In this document: piece by piece, positions 31,050-38,719 of the stretch
Numbering within the stretch: position 1 is the stretch's first letter
How the letters are laid out: each line of letters opens with the position of its first letter
Virus record (IMG/VR): IMGVR_UViG_3300046517_001709
Location: 1 to 64,000 of that record
Length of the DNA: 64,000 bases
Strand: one strand, 5' to 3'
DNA from: a virus
Translations under genes and position numbers: made by a program
The notes under the pieces: generated by a model
The model's database searches: none
Told to the model about the DNA's origin: nothing
What the model saw: only the letters and a program-made list of their open reading frames with translations

Positions 31050-31661
31050 ATGCACGACCCGCTCGTCGTCGCCTTCGAGATCCGGCGACCCTGGCCGCGC
31101 ATCGAGAAGACGACGACGCGCCGACGCCGCTACTGGCCGTCGCTCATCACCGTCTGGCACCGCGAACCCGGCGGCCACGACTCCGGCACCGTCTGCCGCT
31201 GGTCCGGCTCCTGGAGGTGGCACGTCCACCACTGGCGCATCCAAGTGCACCCCCTCCAGCAGCTGCGCCGGTGGGCTTTGACCCGGTGCGAGTGGTGTGG
31301 CGGCCGCAGCCGCAAGGACGACAGGGTCAACTTCAGCTCGTCCTGGGACGGCGTCCGCACCCGCTGGTGGCGCGGCGAACGTGCCCTCCGTCACCACGAC
31401 TGCGACACCGTCTGGCGTGCCAGTCGCAAGTGCCTCTGCGACACCCCGCAGCTCGACCACAGCAGCTACGGAACCTGCGCTACCTGCGGAAAGTCCCGCG
31501 CTTACGGCGCCGACGTCACCGAAGCCGACCAGCTGCTGGCCGCGCTGCCCGTACGCTCGCGCATCCCCGTCGAACTCCGACCCCGCCTCGAAGCGATCTG
31601 GAACGCCGCGCTGATCGCGCGCGGCGTCGACCCGGCCCACACCGTCAAGCCCTGGCGCTGA
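31050..31661 (+). CDS. Cys/His-rich zinc-binding hypothetical protein, 203 aa
   Basis: ATG 31050 is five bases after the previous stop. Trp-rich N-terminal third (RYWPSLITVWHREPGG, WRWHVHHW), then RCEWCGGRSRKDDR, RHHDCDTVW, CLCDTPQLDH and TCATCGKSR, giving two likely zinc sites. The C-terminal helix is like that of ADP-ribosyl or nucleic-acid binding accessory proteins only in general shape. Similar proteins are familiar in Streptomyces phages, unnamed. Confidence 0.65.
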   Translation: MHDPLVVAFEIRRPWPRIEKTTTRRRRYWPSLITVWHREPGGHDSGTVCRWSGSWRWHVHHWRIQVHPLQQLRRWALTRCEWCGGRSRKDDRVNFSSSWDGVRTRWWRGERALRHHDCDTVWRASRKCLCDTPQLDHSSYGTCATCGKSRAYGADVTEADQLLAALPVRSRIPVELRPRLEAIWNAALIARGVDPAHTVKPWR

Positions 31662-31693
31662 CGCGCCGTCCGACTACGAAGGAGCGCAGCGCC

Positions 31694-31993
31694 ATGACGT
31701 TCAGCTTCACCGCCGCCGGCACCAAGGACCAGGTCCGCCAGCAGCTCGCGGCCAGCGAGGCCCAGCACCGCCAGTGGAACAACCACACCCCGCTCCTCGC
31801 CAGCGTCTACGAGCTCATCGGCGCCCACCTGGACCACAGCAACTACGCCGGCGGCCTCATCGTCGAGGCCAGCGGCCACCACGACACCTCCTACGGCCAG
31901 TTGAACCTGAGCATCAGGTCGCTGAACATCCCGGCCGTCCCCGAGGAGCAGACGAAGGACGAACCGGAGCCGGCCGAGGAGCCAGCGACCTGA
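31694..31993 (+). CDS. Hypothetical protein, 99 aa
   Basis: ATG 31694 is preceded by AAGGAGCG. The sequence is a small alpha/beta domain (FSFTAAGTKDQVRQQLAASE, VYELIGAHLDHS, LNLSIRSLNI) with an acidic, Glu/Pro-rich tail. The pattern recalls small actinophage proteins of unknown function. It ends 11 bases before a strong terminator. Confidence 0.65.
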   Translation: MTFSFTAAGTKDQVRQQLAASEAQHRQWNNHTPLLASVYELIGAHLDHSNYAGGLIVEASGHHDTSYGQLNLSIRSLNIPAVPEEQTKDEPEPAEEPAT

Positions 31994-32003
31994 CCGCACA
32001 GCA

Positions 32004-32038
32004 GAACGCCCCGGACTCGTGGGAGGTCCGGGGCGTTC
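32004..32038. terminator. 13-bp terminator hairpin
   Basis: Bases 32004-32016 and 32026-32038 form a perfect 13-bp stem with a nine-base loop, 11 bases after the stop at 31993 and 54 bases before the next start. The following bases are not T-rich, as expected for actinobacterial terminators. It separates the fibre block from the DUF6221 array. Confidence 0.8.
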
Positions 32039-32091
32039 GGCGTTTCATGGTGGGGACGGAAGCCGCTGGCTGGCCGCCGTACCCTGGCCCC

Positions 32092-32602
32092 ATGGACATC
32101 GCCGAGTTCATCACTACGCGGCTGACCGATCTCGAACGCCTCGCACACGACGCCGAGGGCAGCGGTGACGGCGCCTGGGAATCCGTCGTCGGCGCCATGG
32201 GCCCCGAGGTGCGCGTGGAGGACGGAGTCGTCTGGGCGCGCGAGACGCCGTGGGATGTATGGGGTTGCGACGACTACTCCGACGAGGAAGGGTGCGTGGA
32301 CGCCCGCGCCGGGTGGATGCGGCAGGCCGAGCACATCGCGGCCCACGATCCCGCTCACGTCCTGGCGGACATCGCCTCCAAGCGGGCGATCGTCGAGGAC
32401 TACGTCACAACCTGCCGGATCCGAGATGAGGCCGCCGGGCGCATTCAGGAAGCAAGCACATGCATCCGGCCGGATCGTTCATGCGGACTACGACGAGTGG
32501 GGGCGTGCGGACCGGGAGGCGTCCCTGCTTGATGGCGTTGTCCAGCGCTTGGCGGCACAGTTCGCTGTCCATCCCGAGTACAAGGAGAGCTGGAAGTCGT
32601 GA
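32092..32602 (+). pseudogene. DUF6221-family protein, broken by a frameshift
   Basis: From ATG 32092 the frame gives MDIAEFITTRLTDLERLAHD and then AAHDPAHVLADIASKRAIVEDYV, the conserved DUF6221 core. It then runs into unrelated sequence and stops at 32532. The family C terminus (LLDGVVQRLAAQFAVHPEYKESW) is found in the next frame, ending at 32602 with overlap to the next gene. A single-base change between about 32435 and 32465 explains this. It could also be a sequencing error, or less likely programmed slippage. Confidence 0.75.
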
Positions 32603-32880
32603 CCATCGTTGGTTTCATCAGCGCCCGCTTGGACGACGACGAGCGGATCGCCAACGAGTCGAAGCGCCCCGACTCGTGGATCCGCAGGCTCTTGCGTGAG
32701 ATCGCCGCCAAGCGCCGCGTACTGACGCGGCACAGCGGCCACGGCCTGATATGTGACGGATGCGGCAACGATTACATGAGCAGCGAGTCCCGCTACCTCC
32801 TTGAGGAGTGCCCCGAGCTCCGTGACCTTGCCGCGCCGTTCGCAACGCACCCTGACTATGACGAGAGCTGGAAGCCGTGA
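32599..32880 (+). CDS. DUF6221-family protein, short form, 93 aa
   Basis: GTG 32599 overlaps the end of the previous copy. N terminus (VGFISARLDDDERIA) and C terminus (LRDLAAPFATHPDYDESW) both match DUF6221, but the middle conserved W...HIAxxDPAxVL section is missing and replaced by LICDGCGNDY. A member with an internal deletion, coupled to further copies. Function of the family is unknown to me. Confidence 0.75.
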   Translation: MTIVGFISARLDDDERIANESKRPDSWIRRLLREIAAKRRVLTRHSGHGLICDGCGNDYMSSESRYLLEECPELRDLAAPFATHPDYDESWKP

Positions 32881-33386
32881 CCGACCTCGCAGCCTTCCTG
32901 ACCGCGCGCTGGGACGAGCAGGAAGCCCGGCTGCGCAGGGGCTGGTACAGCGATACCCACTGGAAGGTGTTCGAGACCCGCATCATGCTCGGCACCTGGA
33001 CGGTATCGCGCCAGCGCGGCATCAGCGTCGCGCTGAACGACGAGATCGCGCTGGCTGGCCTGAAGCTTCTCCGCGAGCTCCAGGACGAATGGCGGCGGCA
33101 GGAAGCCGAACCGCTGCTAGCTGACCTCGCCGCCAAGCGGGTGGTCCTGGCCGAAGTCGCATCCTGGCAGCACGCCCTTGTCGACGGCGACACCTGGCTC
33201 TCCTGCGCGCAGGCGGTTGACGAGCACTATGGGGAAGGACGCCCCGGATCGGGTTGCGCCGACGACCGCCGCGCCGGAGGCCCCTGCGACTGCGGCCTCG
33301 AACGGCGGCGCGAGGCGATCCTGCGCCCCATGGCGTCGCCGTTCAGCGCACACCCGGAGTTCAAGGCGGAGTGGGTGACGGCGTGA
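32877..33386 (+). CDS. DUF6221-family protein, 169 aa
   Basis: The third member of the tandem array. It has LAAFLTARWDEQEARLR at the start, LLADLAAKRVVLAEVASWQH in the middle and ILRPMASPFSAHPEFKAEW at the end, with a Cys-rich insertion (GCADDRRAGGPCDCG). GTG 32877 overlaps the previous stop. Divergence from its neighbours shows this is not a recent exact duplication. Confidence 0.78.
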   Translation: MTDLAAFLTARWDEQEARLRRGWYSDTHWKVFETRIMLGTWTVSRQRGISVALNDEIALAGLKLLRELQDEWRRQEAEPLLADLAAKRVVLAEVASWQHALVDGDTWLSCAQAVDEHYGEGRPGSGCADDRRAGGPCDCGLERRREAILRPMASPFSAHPEFKAEWVTA

Positions 33387-33820
33387 CCGACATCGTCGCC
33401 TTCCTGACCGCGCGTCTCGACGAGCAGGCCGCAGCGCTGATTGAGTACGTCGAGAAGCGTCACACCGCGAAGATGTCGGACGCCTTCTCGCATGGGTTCA
33501 TGGTCACTGACGCCAGCGCACGGATGGTCCTGCCGTATCCGACCCCCCTGCGATCGCTGAGCCCCTATGAATACGACGCGGCCATCTGGCTTGACGCGGA
33601 CATCGCCTCCAAGCGGGGCATCATCCAGCAGTGGCAGGAGGCCGACGCCGCCTGCCGGCGCAACGTCGGCGACCAGATGCTGAACGCAGTTCATATGGCG
33701 ACCCTGCAGGTCGTTCTCGTGTCGCTCGCCAGCGCGTACCGAGCCCACCCCCGCTATGCCGGAGGCAAGGTGGACGACTGGACGTGGCCCGGGGCGGCCG
33801 ACGAAGGGAATTTGACATGA
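33383..33820 (+). CDS. DUF6221-family protein, 145 aa
   Basis: The fourth member. GTG 33383 begins VTDIVAFLTARLDEQAAAL; the centre has WLDADIASKRGIIQQW and the end SLASAYRAHPRYAGG. Conserved IASKR matches the first copy (IASKRAIV). It is coupled to both neighbours. Its C terminus is extended by about 15 residues. Confidence 0.75.
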   Translation: MTDIVAFLTARLDEQAAALIEYVEKRHTAKMSDAFSHGFMVTDASARMVLPYPTPLRSLSPYEYDAAIWLDADIASKRGIIQQWQEADAACRRNVGDQMLNAVHMATLQVVLVSLASAYRAHPRYAGGKVDDWTWPGAADEGNLT

Positions 33821-34002
33821 AGATCCTGCGCCGCCTCGCCGGCCACAAGACGACGAGCCGCACTCAGGGACCTGACCGCTACGCCCGCGCGGGCTGCTCC
33901 TGCGGCGCGACGTTCAAAGCGCCTGACGGGCGGTTCCTGCTGGGCGACTTCGACATCTGGGAGAAGACGCACGGCCGCCTCGAACCCACCGAAGGAGCCT
34001 GA
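33817..34002 (+). CDS. Hypothetical protein, 61 aa
   Basis: ATG 33817 overlaps the previous stop. A basic N terminus is followed by AGCSCGATFKAPDG, a single C-x-C knuckle, and an aromatic end. Typical of small actinophage proteins; no known role. Confidence 0.6.
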   Translation: MKILRRLAGHKTTSRTQGPDRYARAGCSCGATFKAPDGRFLLGDFDIWEKTHGRLEPTEGA

Positions 34003-34003
34003 C

Positions 34004-34276
34004 GTGAGCGACCTAGATGCGGCGATCCGCGCGAAGCTCGACGGCTACGTTAACGAAGGCTGCGGCTACAGCGGCCACGATTGCCAGGTGACCGGCCACG
34101 AGGAGATGAAGGCCGCACTCCTCGGCGCCCTCGATCAGCACTCGCTGGCGGAGTTCTACGGCGCCGCCGTCGCAGATCCCTCGACGTGGATCTGCCAGAG
34201 GTGCCACGAGGCCGACCCGTGCCCCACGAGGTGGGCCATCGCGACCGCGCTCGGGATCGAGGTGGGTGGTGGCTGA
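34004..34276 (+). CDS. Hypothetical Cys-containing protein, 90 aa
   Basis: GTG 34004 is one base after the previous stop. Cys/His residues GCGYSGHDCQVTGH in the first half and ICQRCHEADPCPTRW in the second provide up to two zinc sites. The ICQRCHEADPCP pattern recurs in Streptomyces phage proteins as I remember, without function. It overlaps the next start. Confidence 0.65.
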   Translation: MSDLDAAIRAKLDGYVNEGCGYSGHDCQVTGHEEMKAALLGALDQHSLAEFYGAAVADPSTWICQRCHEADPCPTRWAIATALGIEVGGG

Positions 34277-34523
34277 CACGCGCCCCATGGGCATCCGGAA
34301 GGCACTGCCCAACCCGTGGCGGTACGACCCCGCCAAGCCGTGGGTCTGGTGCTGCCGGTCCTGCCGCCTCGAAGCCACGTACCCGGCCGCGACCCTCCCC
34401 GAGGCCTACGCCGACGCGCTGGAGCACCTCGAAGACGAGCACGTTGCGGTGGCTTCCGAGGCTTACGCTGCCGCGATGAAGCACTTCGAGAACGAGCACG
34501 GCGGACTGGATGCTGCACGATGA
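34269..34523 (+). CDS. Small CxxC protein, 84 aa
   Basis: Two adjacent GTG codons exist (34266, 34269); 34269 is better spaced from GAGG (34259-34262). WVWCCRSCRLEATYPAA is a CCxxC knuckle with a following helix and two related AYADALEHLEDEH / AYAAAMKHFENEH helices, an internal duplication. A small zinc-binding protein of unknown function. Confidence 0.6.
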   Translation: MADTRPMGIRKALPNPWRYDPAKPWVWCCRSCRLEATYPAATLPEAYADALEHLEDEHVAVASEAYAAAMKHFENEHGGLDAAR

Positions 34524-34786
34524 GCGATTCCGGCGACCACCCGCTGTCCAGCACCGACGTCCTCACCGACCTCGCCGCGACGACCGCGTTCGTGCGCGCC
34601 GACCGCGCCGCGCAGGCGTTCCGTGACGCCCTAGACGAGCTGCTGCACTCCGGCGAGCACGTCGAGGAAGCGCGCCGTGCGAATGAGCAGCTTCTCGCGC
34701 TCGCGGCGGGAGCCATGGGCGTGAAGATCCATATCCCGGCCGACATTGCGGAGCGGCACGGGCTCGACGAGGACGGAGGCGAGTGA
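34520..34786 (+). CDS. Hypothetical helical protein, 88 aa
   Basis: ATG 34520 overlaps the previous stop. A helix-rich sequence with TDLAATTAFVRADRAAQAFRDALD and a short terminal strand (GVKIHIPADIAERHG). No motif. Followed by one base spacing to the next GTG. Confidence 0.6.
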   Translation: MSDSGDHPLSSTDVLTDLAATTAFVRADRAAQAFRDALDELLHSGEHVEEARRANEQLLALAAGAMGVKIHIPADIAERHGLDEDGGE

Positions 34787-34787
34787 C

Positions 34788-35030
34788 GTGAGCGACTACC
34801 AACGCATCGCCGAACTGTGGCCGCACGTGGACGGCTGGCCCGATCCGCCCGCGCTCGAAACCGCGACCCGCGAGGACACCGAAATATACGCCGGGATCCG
34901 GCTCGCGGCGCAGTGCCTGATCGACGCCGAGAAACGCGCGATGCCGGCCGCGATGCGAAGCACGGCCGAACAGGCGTGGCAGTGGGGGCGTCAGCAGTGG
35001 GCCAAGATGCAGAGACAGCGAACGACATGA
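34788..35030 (+). CDS. Hypothetical protein, 80 aa
   Basis: GTG 34788 comes immediately after the previous stop (one base). Trp-rich ends (LWPHVDGWPDPPA and AWQWGRQQWAKM) flank a helix. Overlaps the next ATG at 35027. Family unknown. Confidence 0.6.
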   Translation: MSDYQRIAELWPHVDGWPDPPALETATREDTEIYAGIRLAAQCLIDAEKRAMPAAMRSTAEQAWQWGRQQWAKMQRQRTT

Positions 35031-35191
35031 CCGCCGGCCCTCGCGATCTGGCCCGGGACGACGACGACCGGCCGCCCCGACGCCCGATGTGCCGCTGCAT
35101 CGTGGTGCCGCAATCGCTGGCGGACCGGATCCAGGTCGAGGCGCATCCGGACCTGATCGAGCTGGACGCGCGGATGGAGCGAGAGCTGTGA
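35027..35191 (+). CDS. Hypothetical micro-protein, 54 aa
   Basis: ATG 35027 overlaps the upstream stop and the GTG at 35188 overlaps its own. Basic, acidic N terminus then CRCIVVPQSLADRIQ. Translation is inferred mainly from coupling. No motif. Confidence 0.55.
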   Translation: MTAGPRDLARDDDDRPPRRPMCRCIVVPQSLADRIQVEAHPDLIELDARMEREL

Positions 35192-35475
35192 CCGCCGACC
35201 CCGCCGGCGGCACGTTCGCCGAGAAGCTGGACGCCGCAGCCGGGCCGCTGCGACGCATGGGCGCCATCACCGCCCAGATCGCGCTCGCCACGATCCCGGC
35301 CGACGCCTCCTGCCACTGCCTGTGCTCGATCTACGAGCCGCACGCCTGCGACGGGTGGCGCGCCGACGACTGCATCCGCGAGATCCCCGGTGGGAAGCTG
35401 TTCGGCAAGCAGCTGGCGGCGGTCGTCGTACCGCTGTGCCGGGGCTGCTTCGGGGCCGAGCTGCGGAAGGGTTGA
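35188..35475 (+). CDS. Hypothetical Cys-rich protein, 95 aa
   Basis: GTG 35188 overlaps the previous stop. CHCLCSIYEPHACDGW plus a later VPLCRGCFGAEL give five Cys and two His, a probable pair of zinc sites around a short domain. It ends three bases before the next gene. Function unknown. Confidence 0.6.
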   Translation: MTADPAGGTFAEKLDAAAGPLRRMGAITAQIALATIPADASCHCLCSIYEPHACDGWRADDCIREIPGGKLFGKQLAAVVVPLCRGCFGAELRKG

Positions 35476-35478
35476 GAC

Positions 35479-35787
35479 ATGGCCAGTGTTGCGCTCAGTG
35501 GCCTCTGCTGCGTTTGTGGATCCACCGACGTTGTCTACCGCAACTATCGAAAACAGCAGTTCTGCGCGACCTGCGCGGACGGTAACAGCACGACGCCTGA
35601 ACCCTCGGCTGACCCGGTTGTTGTTGCTCGCGCGTTCCTTGATCGAATCGACCGGGCACGTGACGGCCAGCTTCACGGCTGGGCTGTTGACGACCTTCCG
35701 CTCTACCCAACCGACGCGAGCCTGCCGACGCTGACCGTTGGTATCGTGCGGCGCCTACTGGCCGAGATCGACCGCAGGGAGAGCTGA
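35479..35787 (+). CDS. Zinc-ribbon hypothetical protein, 102 aa, paralogous ribbon to gene at 20995
   Basis: The N-terminal LCCVCGSTDVVYRNYRKQQ and FCATCADG form a zinc ribbon almost identical in pattern to the internal ribbon of the 20995 gene (CCVCGSxxVVYxNYxxQxFCAxCADG). The rest is helical. Codon use is less GC-rich than average. The two loci, 14 kb apart, appear to share a mobile or duplicated module. ATG 35479 has GGGTTGAG just upstream. Confidence 0.7.
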   Translation: MASVALSGLCCVCGSTDVVYRNYRKQQFCATCADGNSTTPEPSADPVVVARAFLDRIDRARDGQLHGWAVDDLPLYPTDASLPTLTVGIVRRLLAEIDRRES

Positions 35788-36542
35788 TGGACCACTCCGG
35801 TGGCATCCTTCAACGGACGGCCCGCGTACCGTACCGCTGCGACACCGGCGCCCTAATCCTGGCCATCAGGAAGACCTTCGTCGACTTCTACAGTGCTACG
35901 GCCCGCGAGCCCTGCGCCGTCCGGCTGCACCCGGCCGACCTGGCTGCTCTGCGGCTTCTCCCCGCGGAGTACTGCCACGCGGCGGGCGGCGGCCAGGTGG
36001 ACCGGCTCCTCAACATGATCGTGATCGAGGATGCCGCGATGCAGCCCGCCGAGGCGCGACTCGAACGCTGCCGAGCGGAGCACCGTCATGCGCTCGACTG
36101 CGAACACGCACTTGACCCCGGCGGCCAGGAAGCCGAGCGGGAGCGGCGATGGTTTTACACGAAGAAGGCGGTGGAGAAGTTCTCCATCCCGATGTCCACG
36201 CCGCCTGCGACCTTGGCAGATGGTGGGCTTGGCACCTACCGACGGCGCCCAAACGAAGTGCACACCAAGCACGGGTTGAAGCTCGAAGCCGTTCAGGCCG
36301 TCCGCTGGGTTGGCGGCAACCTCAACCAGATGAGCGCGTTCGCCGGTGCCAGCGCGAGAATGAGCCGCTACAGCCACCATGGCGACAGCGTGCTGCTGCC
36401 ACGCCCGGACAATGGCGGCGCGATCGCGGTTGCCCTGGGCCAATGGGCCGTCCGGACCGAATCCGGCGCCATCTATGTGATGGCGGACTGGGCTTTCTCC
36501 GAGGACTACGAGCGCGTCTCCGGTCCGGATGAGCTCAGATGA
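35787..36542 (+). CDS. Hypothetical protein, 251 aa
   Basis: ATG 35787 shares its first base with the previous stop. N-terminal RVPYRCDTGALILAIRKTFVDFY and a middle region rich in Cys/His (RCRAEHRHALDCEHALDP) are followed by a C-terminal domain with RWVGGNLNQMSAFAG and IYVMADWAFSEDYERV. The last segment resembles a small alpha/beta domain used by phage proteins with the phrase GDWVVRxxGxxYxMxDxxFxxxYE. Function unknown. Confidence 0.65.
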   Translation: MDHSGGILQRTARVPYRCDTGALILAIRKTFVDFYSATAREPCAVRLHPADLAALRLLPAEYCHAAGGGQVDRLLNMIVIEDAAMQPAEARLERCRAEHRHALDCEHALDPGGQEAERERRWFYTKKAVEKFSIPMSTPPATLADGGLGTYRRRPNEVHTKHGLKLEAVQAVRWVGGNLNQMSAFAGASARMSRYSHHGDSVLLPRPDNGGAIAVALGQWAVRTESGAIYVMADWAFSEDYERVSGPDELR

Positions 36543-36823
36543 AGCGCGGCCGGATGCAGTGCAAGGACATCCCCGACGAGCTCGTCATCCAGGCGGTCGT
36601 CAACACCACCGAGAAGGGCCCGGGGAGCTGGCGGCGCTGGGATGACGTGTGGCCGCAGTTCGAACGGCTGCTGCCCGGCGTCCCCGGCCCCTTGTTCTAT
36701 GCCAAGGTCGATCGGATGCAGCTCCGTGCGCAGCCCCGCATCCACGCCTGCGTGCACACGCCCTACCGCAAGGGCCAGTGCCGAGGCGACGTGCATTTGG
36801 CCGAGGAGTGCAAAGGGTGCTGA
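36539..36823 (+). CDS. Hypothetical protein with Cys/His end, 94 aa
   Basis: ATG 36539 overlaps the previous stop. A helical centre (GSWRRWDDVWPQFERLLPG, YAKVDRMQLRA) precedes RIHACVHTPYRKGQCRGDVHLAEECKGC, with four Cys and three His. Likely zinc binding. It is coupled to the JAMM protein. Confidence 0.6.
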   Translation: MKRGRMQCKDIPDELVIQAVVNTTEKGPGSWRRWDDVWPQFERLLPGVPGPLFYAKVDRMQLRAQPRIHACVHTPYRKGQCRGDVHLAEECKGC

Positions 36824-37290
36824 CGATCCGACGCGATCTCTACGACGCGATCATGGCGCATGCCCGCGCCGACCACCCGAACGAGGCCTGCGGCATCATC
36901 GCCGGACCGGCCCGTTCGGACCGGCCCGAACGCCTCGTCCCCATGGCCAATGCCGAGCAGTCCCGGACCTTCTACCGCTTCGACGTCGCCGAGCAGCTGG
37001 CGGCGTGGCGCGAGATGGACGAGCGCGGTGAGGACGTGGTGATCGTCTACCACTCCCACACCGCCACGAAGGCCTACCCGTCGCGTACCGACGTCGCGCA
37101 CGCCAGCGAGCCCGATGTTCACTACGTCGTGGTTTCCACCCGGGACGCGGACGGCCTGGGCGACGTCGAGTTCCGCTCGTTCCGCATCGTCGGCGGCGAG
37201 GTCACCGAGGAAGAGGTGCGCATTGACTCGCCGAACGCGCTCGCTCGTACGGGCAGCCGAGAGGCGTGCGGCGGCTCGGCGGCGGCCTGA
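36820..37290 (+). CDS. JAMM/Mov34 (MPN+) metalloprotease, 156 aa
   Basis: The full JAMM zinc-protease motif is present: E23 in HPNEACGII, H78-S-H80 in VYHSHTATKAY, S88 and D91 in PSRTD. Such enzymes remove ubiquitin-like or small tags, or cleave tail-assembly proteins when coupled to NlpC/P60 in phage. Here it stands alone in an accessory region, not near tail genes, and no ubiquitin-like or E1/ThiF partner is seen. GTG 36820 overlaps the previous stop. Possible targets include host tagged proteins. Confidence 0.88.
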   Translation: MTIRRDLYDAIMAHARADHPNEACGIIAGPARSDRPERLVPMANAEQSRTFYRFDVAEQLAAWREMDERGEDVVIVYHSHTATKAYPSRTDVAHASEPDVHYVVVSTRDADGLGDVEFRSFRIVGGEVTEEEVRIDSPNALARTGSREACGGSAAA

Positions 37291-37400
37291 GATACTGGGA
37301 GCGTTCGCGAGCCGTCAGGCGTGCTCGCGGCGACCGCGGGACCCGCGCCGTGTTCCAGGCGGCGCGGTTTCCGTACCGACTCCCCGAGGATCCCAGCGCA

Positions 37401-37580
37401 ATGACCACGGTCCACGTCGTGCCCAGCGGCGAACCACCCGAGAACCACACCCTCGGCGACTGTCCGTGCCGGCCGCGCAGGCTTCCCAGGCGCCGCGGGG
37501 ACGGCAGCGTCATCGACTGGGTCCACGCCCACCGCGCGGCCGCCGACGAGCTGGACATGCCCCGGATGCTGGCTGCATGA
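37401..37580 (+). CDS. Small conserved actinophage protein, 59 aa
   Basis: ATG 37401 is ten bases after GAGGA. MTTVHVVPSGEPPENHT, then GDCPCRPR and IDWVHAHRAAAD, fits a pattern repeated in Streptomyces phages (HVVPxxDLxxH ... CPCxP ... HxSxDGRE), although the ending differs. About 110 bases before it (37291-37400) hold only a weak 7-bp hairpin. Function unknown. Confidence 0.7.
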   Translation: MTTVHVVPSGEPPENHTLGDCPCRPRRLPRRRGDGSVIDWVHAHRAAADELDMPRMLAA

Positions 37581-38173
37581 TCCCTGGCATTACCGTTGCC
37601 ATCCCGTCGATTCCGCCGCGCGCGGCGATGCTCGGCCGGGCCCTGGCCTCGGTCACGGACCAGGAGTTGCCCGCCGCCGCGGTGTCGATCGCCCTGGATA
37701 CCGGCCGGCAGGGCGCCGCGGCCACGCGAGACAGGGCGCTGCGGGCCGTACGCACCGAGTACACGGCGTTCCTGGACGACGACGACCAGATGCAGCCTGA
37801 ACACCTGCGGGTGCTGATGGACGCTGCCGAGGCGTCCGCCGCCGACTACGTGTTCTCCTACTACACCGTGGCCAACGCCGACGGGCAGCTCATGCCACAT
37901 GTGGATCCGCTCCGGCACTTCGGGCGCGTCTTCGATCCGGCCGATCCGCACCAGACGACGATCACGATCCTGGTCCGGACTGAACTCGCGCAGGACCTCG
38001 GCTTCCGCGACCCGCCGGAAGGCGAGCTGATCGCCGGCCAGCGCTACGGCGAGGATTTTGACTTTTCCGTCCGTGCCGCCCAAGCGGGGGCAAAGATACT
38101 ACACATACCAAAACGGACATGGCTGTGGTTTCACCATGGCGCGAATTCTTCAGGCCTACCTTCGCGCTGGTAG
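37577..38173 (+). CDS. Glycosyltransferase family 2, 198 aa
   Basis: GT-A signatures: ITVAIPSIPPRAAMLGRALAS at the start, FLDDDDQMQPEHL (DxD-like metal/sugar site) near residue 72, and GEDFDFSVRAA plus TWLWFHHGANSSG at the end, the typical close of phage GT2 enzymes. ATG 37577 overlaps the previous stop. It is the last + gene before the late operon. Codons near its end (38084-38125) are unusually A/T-ending (ATA, CTA, CCA, AAA), unlike the rest. Confidence 0.85.
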   Translation: MIPGITVAIPSIPPRAAMLGRALASVTDQELPAAAVSIALDTGRQGAAATRDRALRAVRTEYTAFLDDDDQMQPEHLRVLMDAAEASAADYVFSYYTVANADGQLMPHVDPLRHFGRVFDPADPHQTTITILVRTELAQDLGFRDPPEGELIAGQRYGEDFDFSVRAAQAGAKILHIPKRTWLWFHHGANSSGLPSRW

Positions 38174-38175
38174 GC
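38154..38175. terminator. Hairpin overlapping the glycosyltransferase stop
   Basis: GCCTACC (38154-38160) pairs with GGTAGGC (38169-38175) around an eight-base loop that spans the final codons and stop of the glycosyltransferase gene. It lies at the junction of convergent operons. An alternative stem using CTTCGCG/CGCGAAG is also possible. Modest terminator candidate. Confidence 0.5.
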
Positions 38176-38258
38176 GCCGCGAAGGCGTGCCGGGGCCCAG
38201 TGACGACGGGGCGCGTACCGCCGGATCTGCGGGCGCGGCCAGTATCCCAGGGCTCGCG

Positions 38259-38471
38259 TCACGCTGGTGACGGCGTCGACAGCGGGGACGCCACGTCGCC
38301 GCCGGCCATCCTCGCGGACGCCAACTGCTCTTCCAGATGGCCGATCTTCTCCTGAAGTTCCTCGATCGCCGCATCCCGCATCGCCAGCTCCGACGTCGCC
38401 GTGTGAAGCCGCCGCTCCAGTACCGACACCAGCCGCTCGTGCGAGATCGCCAAGTTCCCCGGGCCGCTCAT
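38259..38471 (-). CDS. Small coiled-coil protein, 70 aa
   Basis: ATG 38471 overlaps the stop of the gene upstream in transcription. A long helix (ERLVSVLERRLHTATSELAM, DAAIEELQEKIGHLEEQLAS) is a clear coiled coil. It is the last gene of the minus-strand late operon; end-of-tail-module coiled coils are often unassigned minor structural or assembly proteins. Confidence 0.7.
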   Translation of the reverse strand: MSGPGNLAISHERLVSVLERRLHTATSELAMRDAAIEELQEKIGHLEEQLASARMAGGDVASPLSTPSPA

Positions 38472-38719
38472 GCCAGGCCAGCCCTCTGCGCCAGCAGCCG
38501 GACCAGCGGATCGGGGTGGCCGGCCACCTGCGCGGCCAGCTCTGCCCGGTCGCGCTCCTCCCGGATCCGCTCGTCCTCGGCCTCCTGGAGGCGCTCGCGG
38601 TGCGCCGCGACCTCCATCGGGGTCAGCGACCGGTAGGCGAGCTCCCCGGTCGACACATCGAACTCGACGTGGTGCAGCCCGTCGGGGGGCGCGGGTTCCT
38701 GATCGTCAGCCATGATCAC
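38468..38719 (-). CDS. Hypothetical acidic helical protein, 83 aa
   Basis: GTG 38719 overlaps the minor tail protein stop; ATG 38713 is an alternative. Acidic N terminus with VEFDVSTGELAYRSLTPMEV, then EEDERIREERDRAELAAQV. Phage genes with this layout (xxVxFDxxTGExxYRPLTxEEVA) commonly follow tail fibres. Function unknown. Confidence 0.7.
   Translation of the reverse strand: MIMADDQEPAPPDGLHHVEFDVSTGELAYRSLTPMEVAAHRERLQEAEDERIREERDRAELAAQVAGHPDPLVRLLAQRAGLA

Noticed and set aside
32092-32532. Treating the first DUF6221 copy as an intact gene ending at 32532
   Set aside because: The last 30 residues are Cys/Gly/Arg-rich nonsense, while the family C terminus is in the neighbouring frame directly before the next coupled start.
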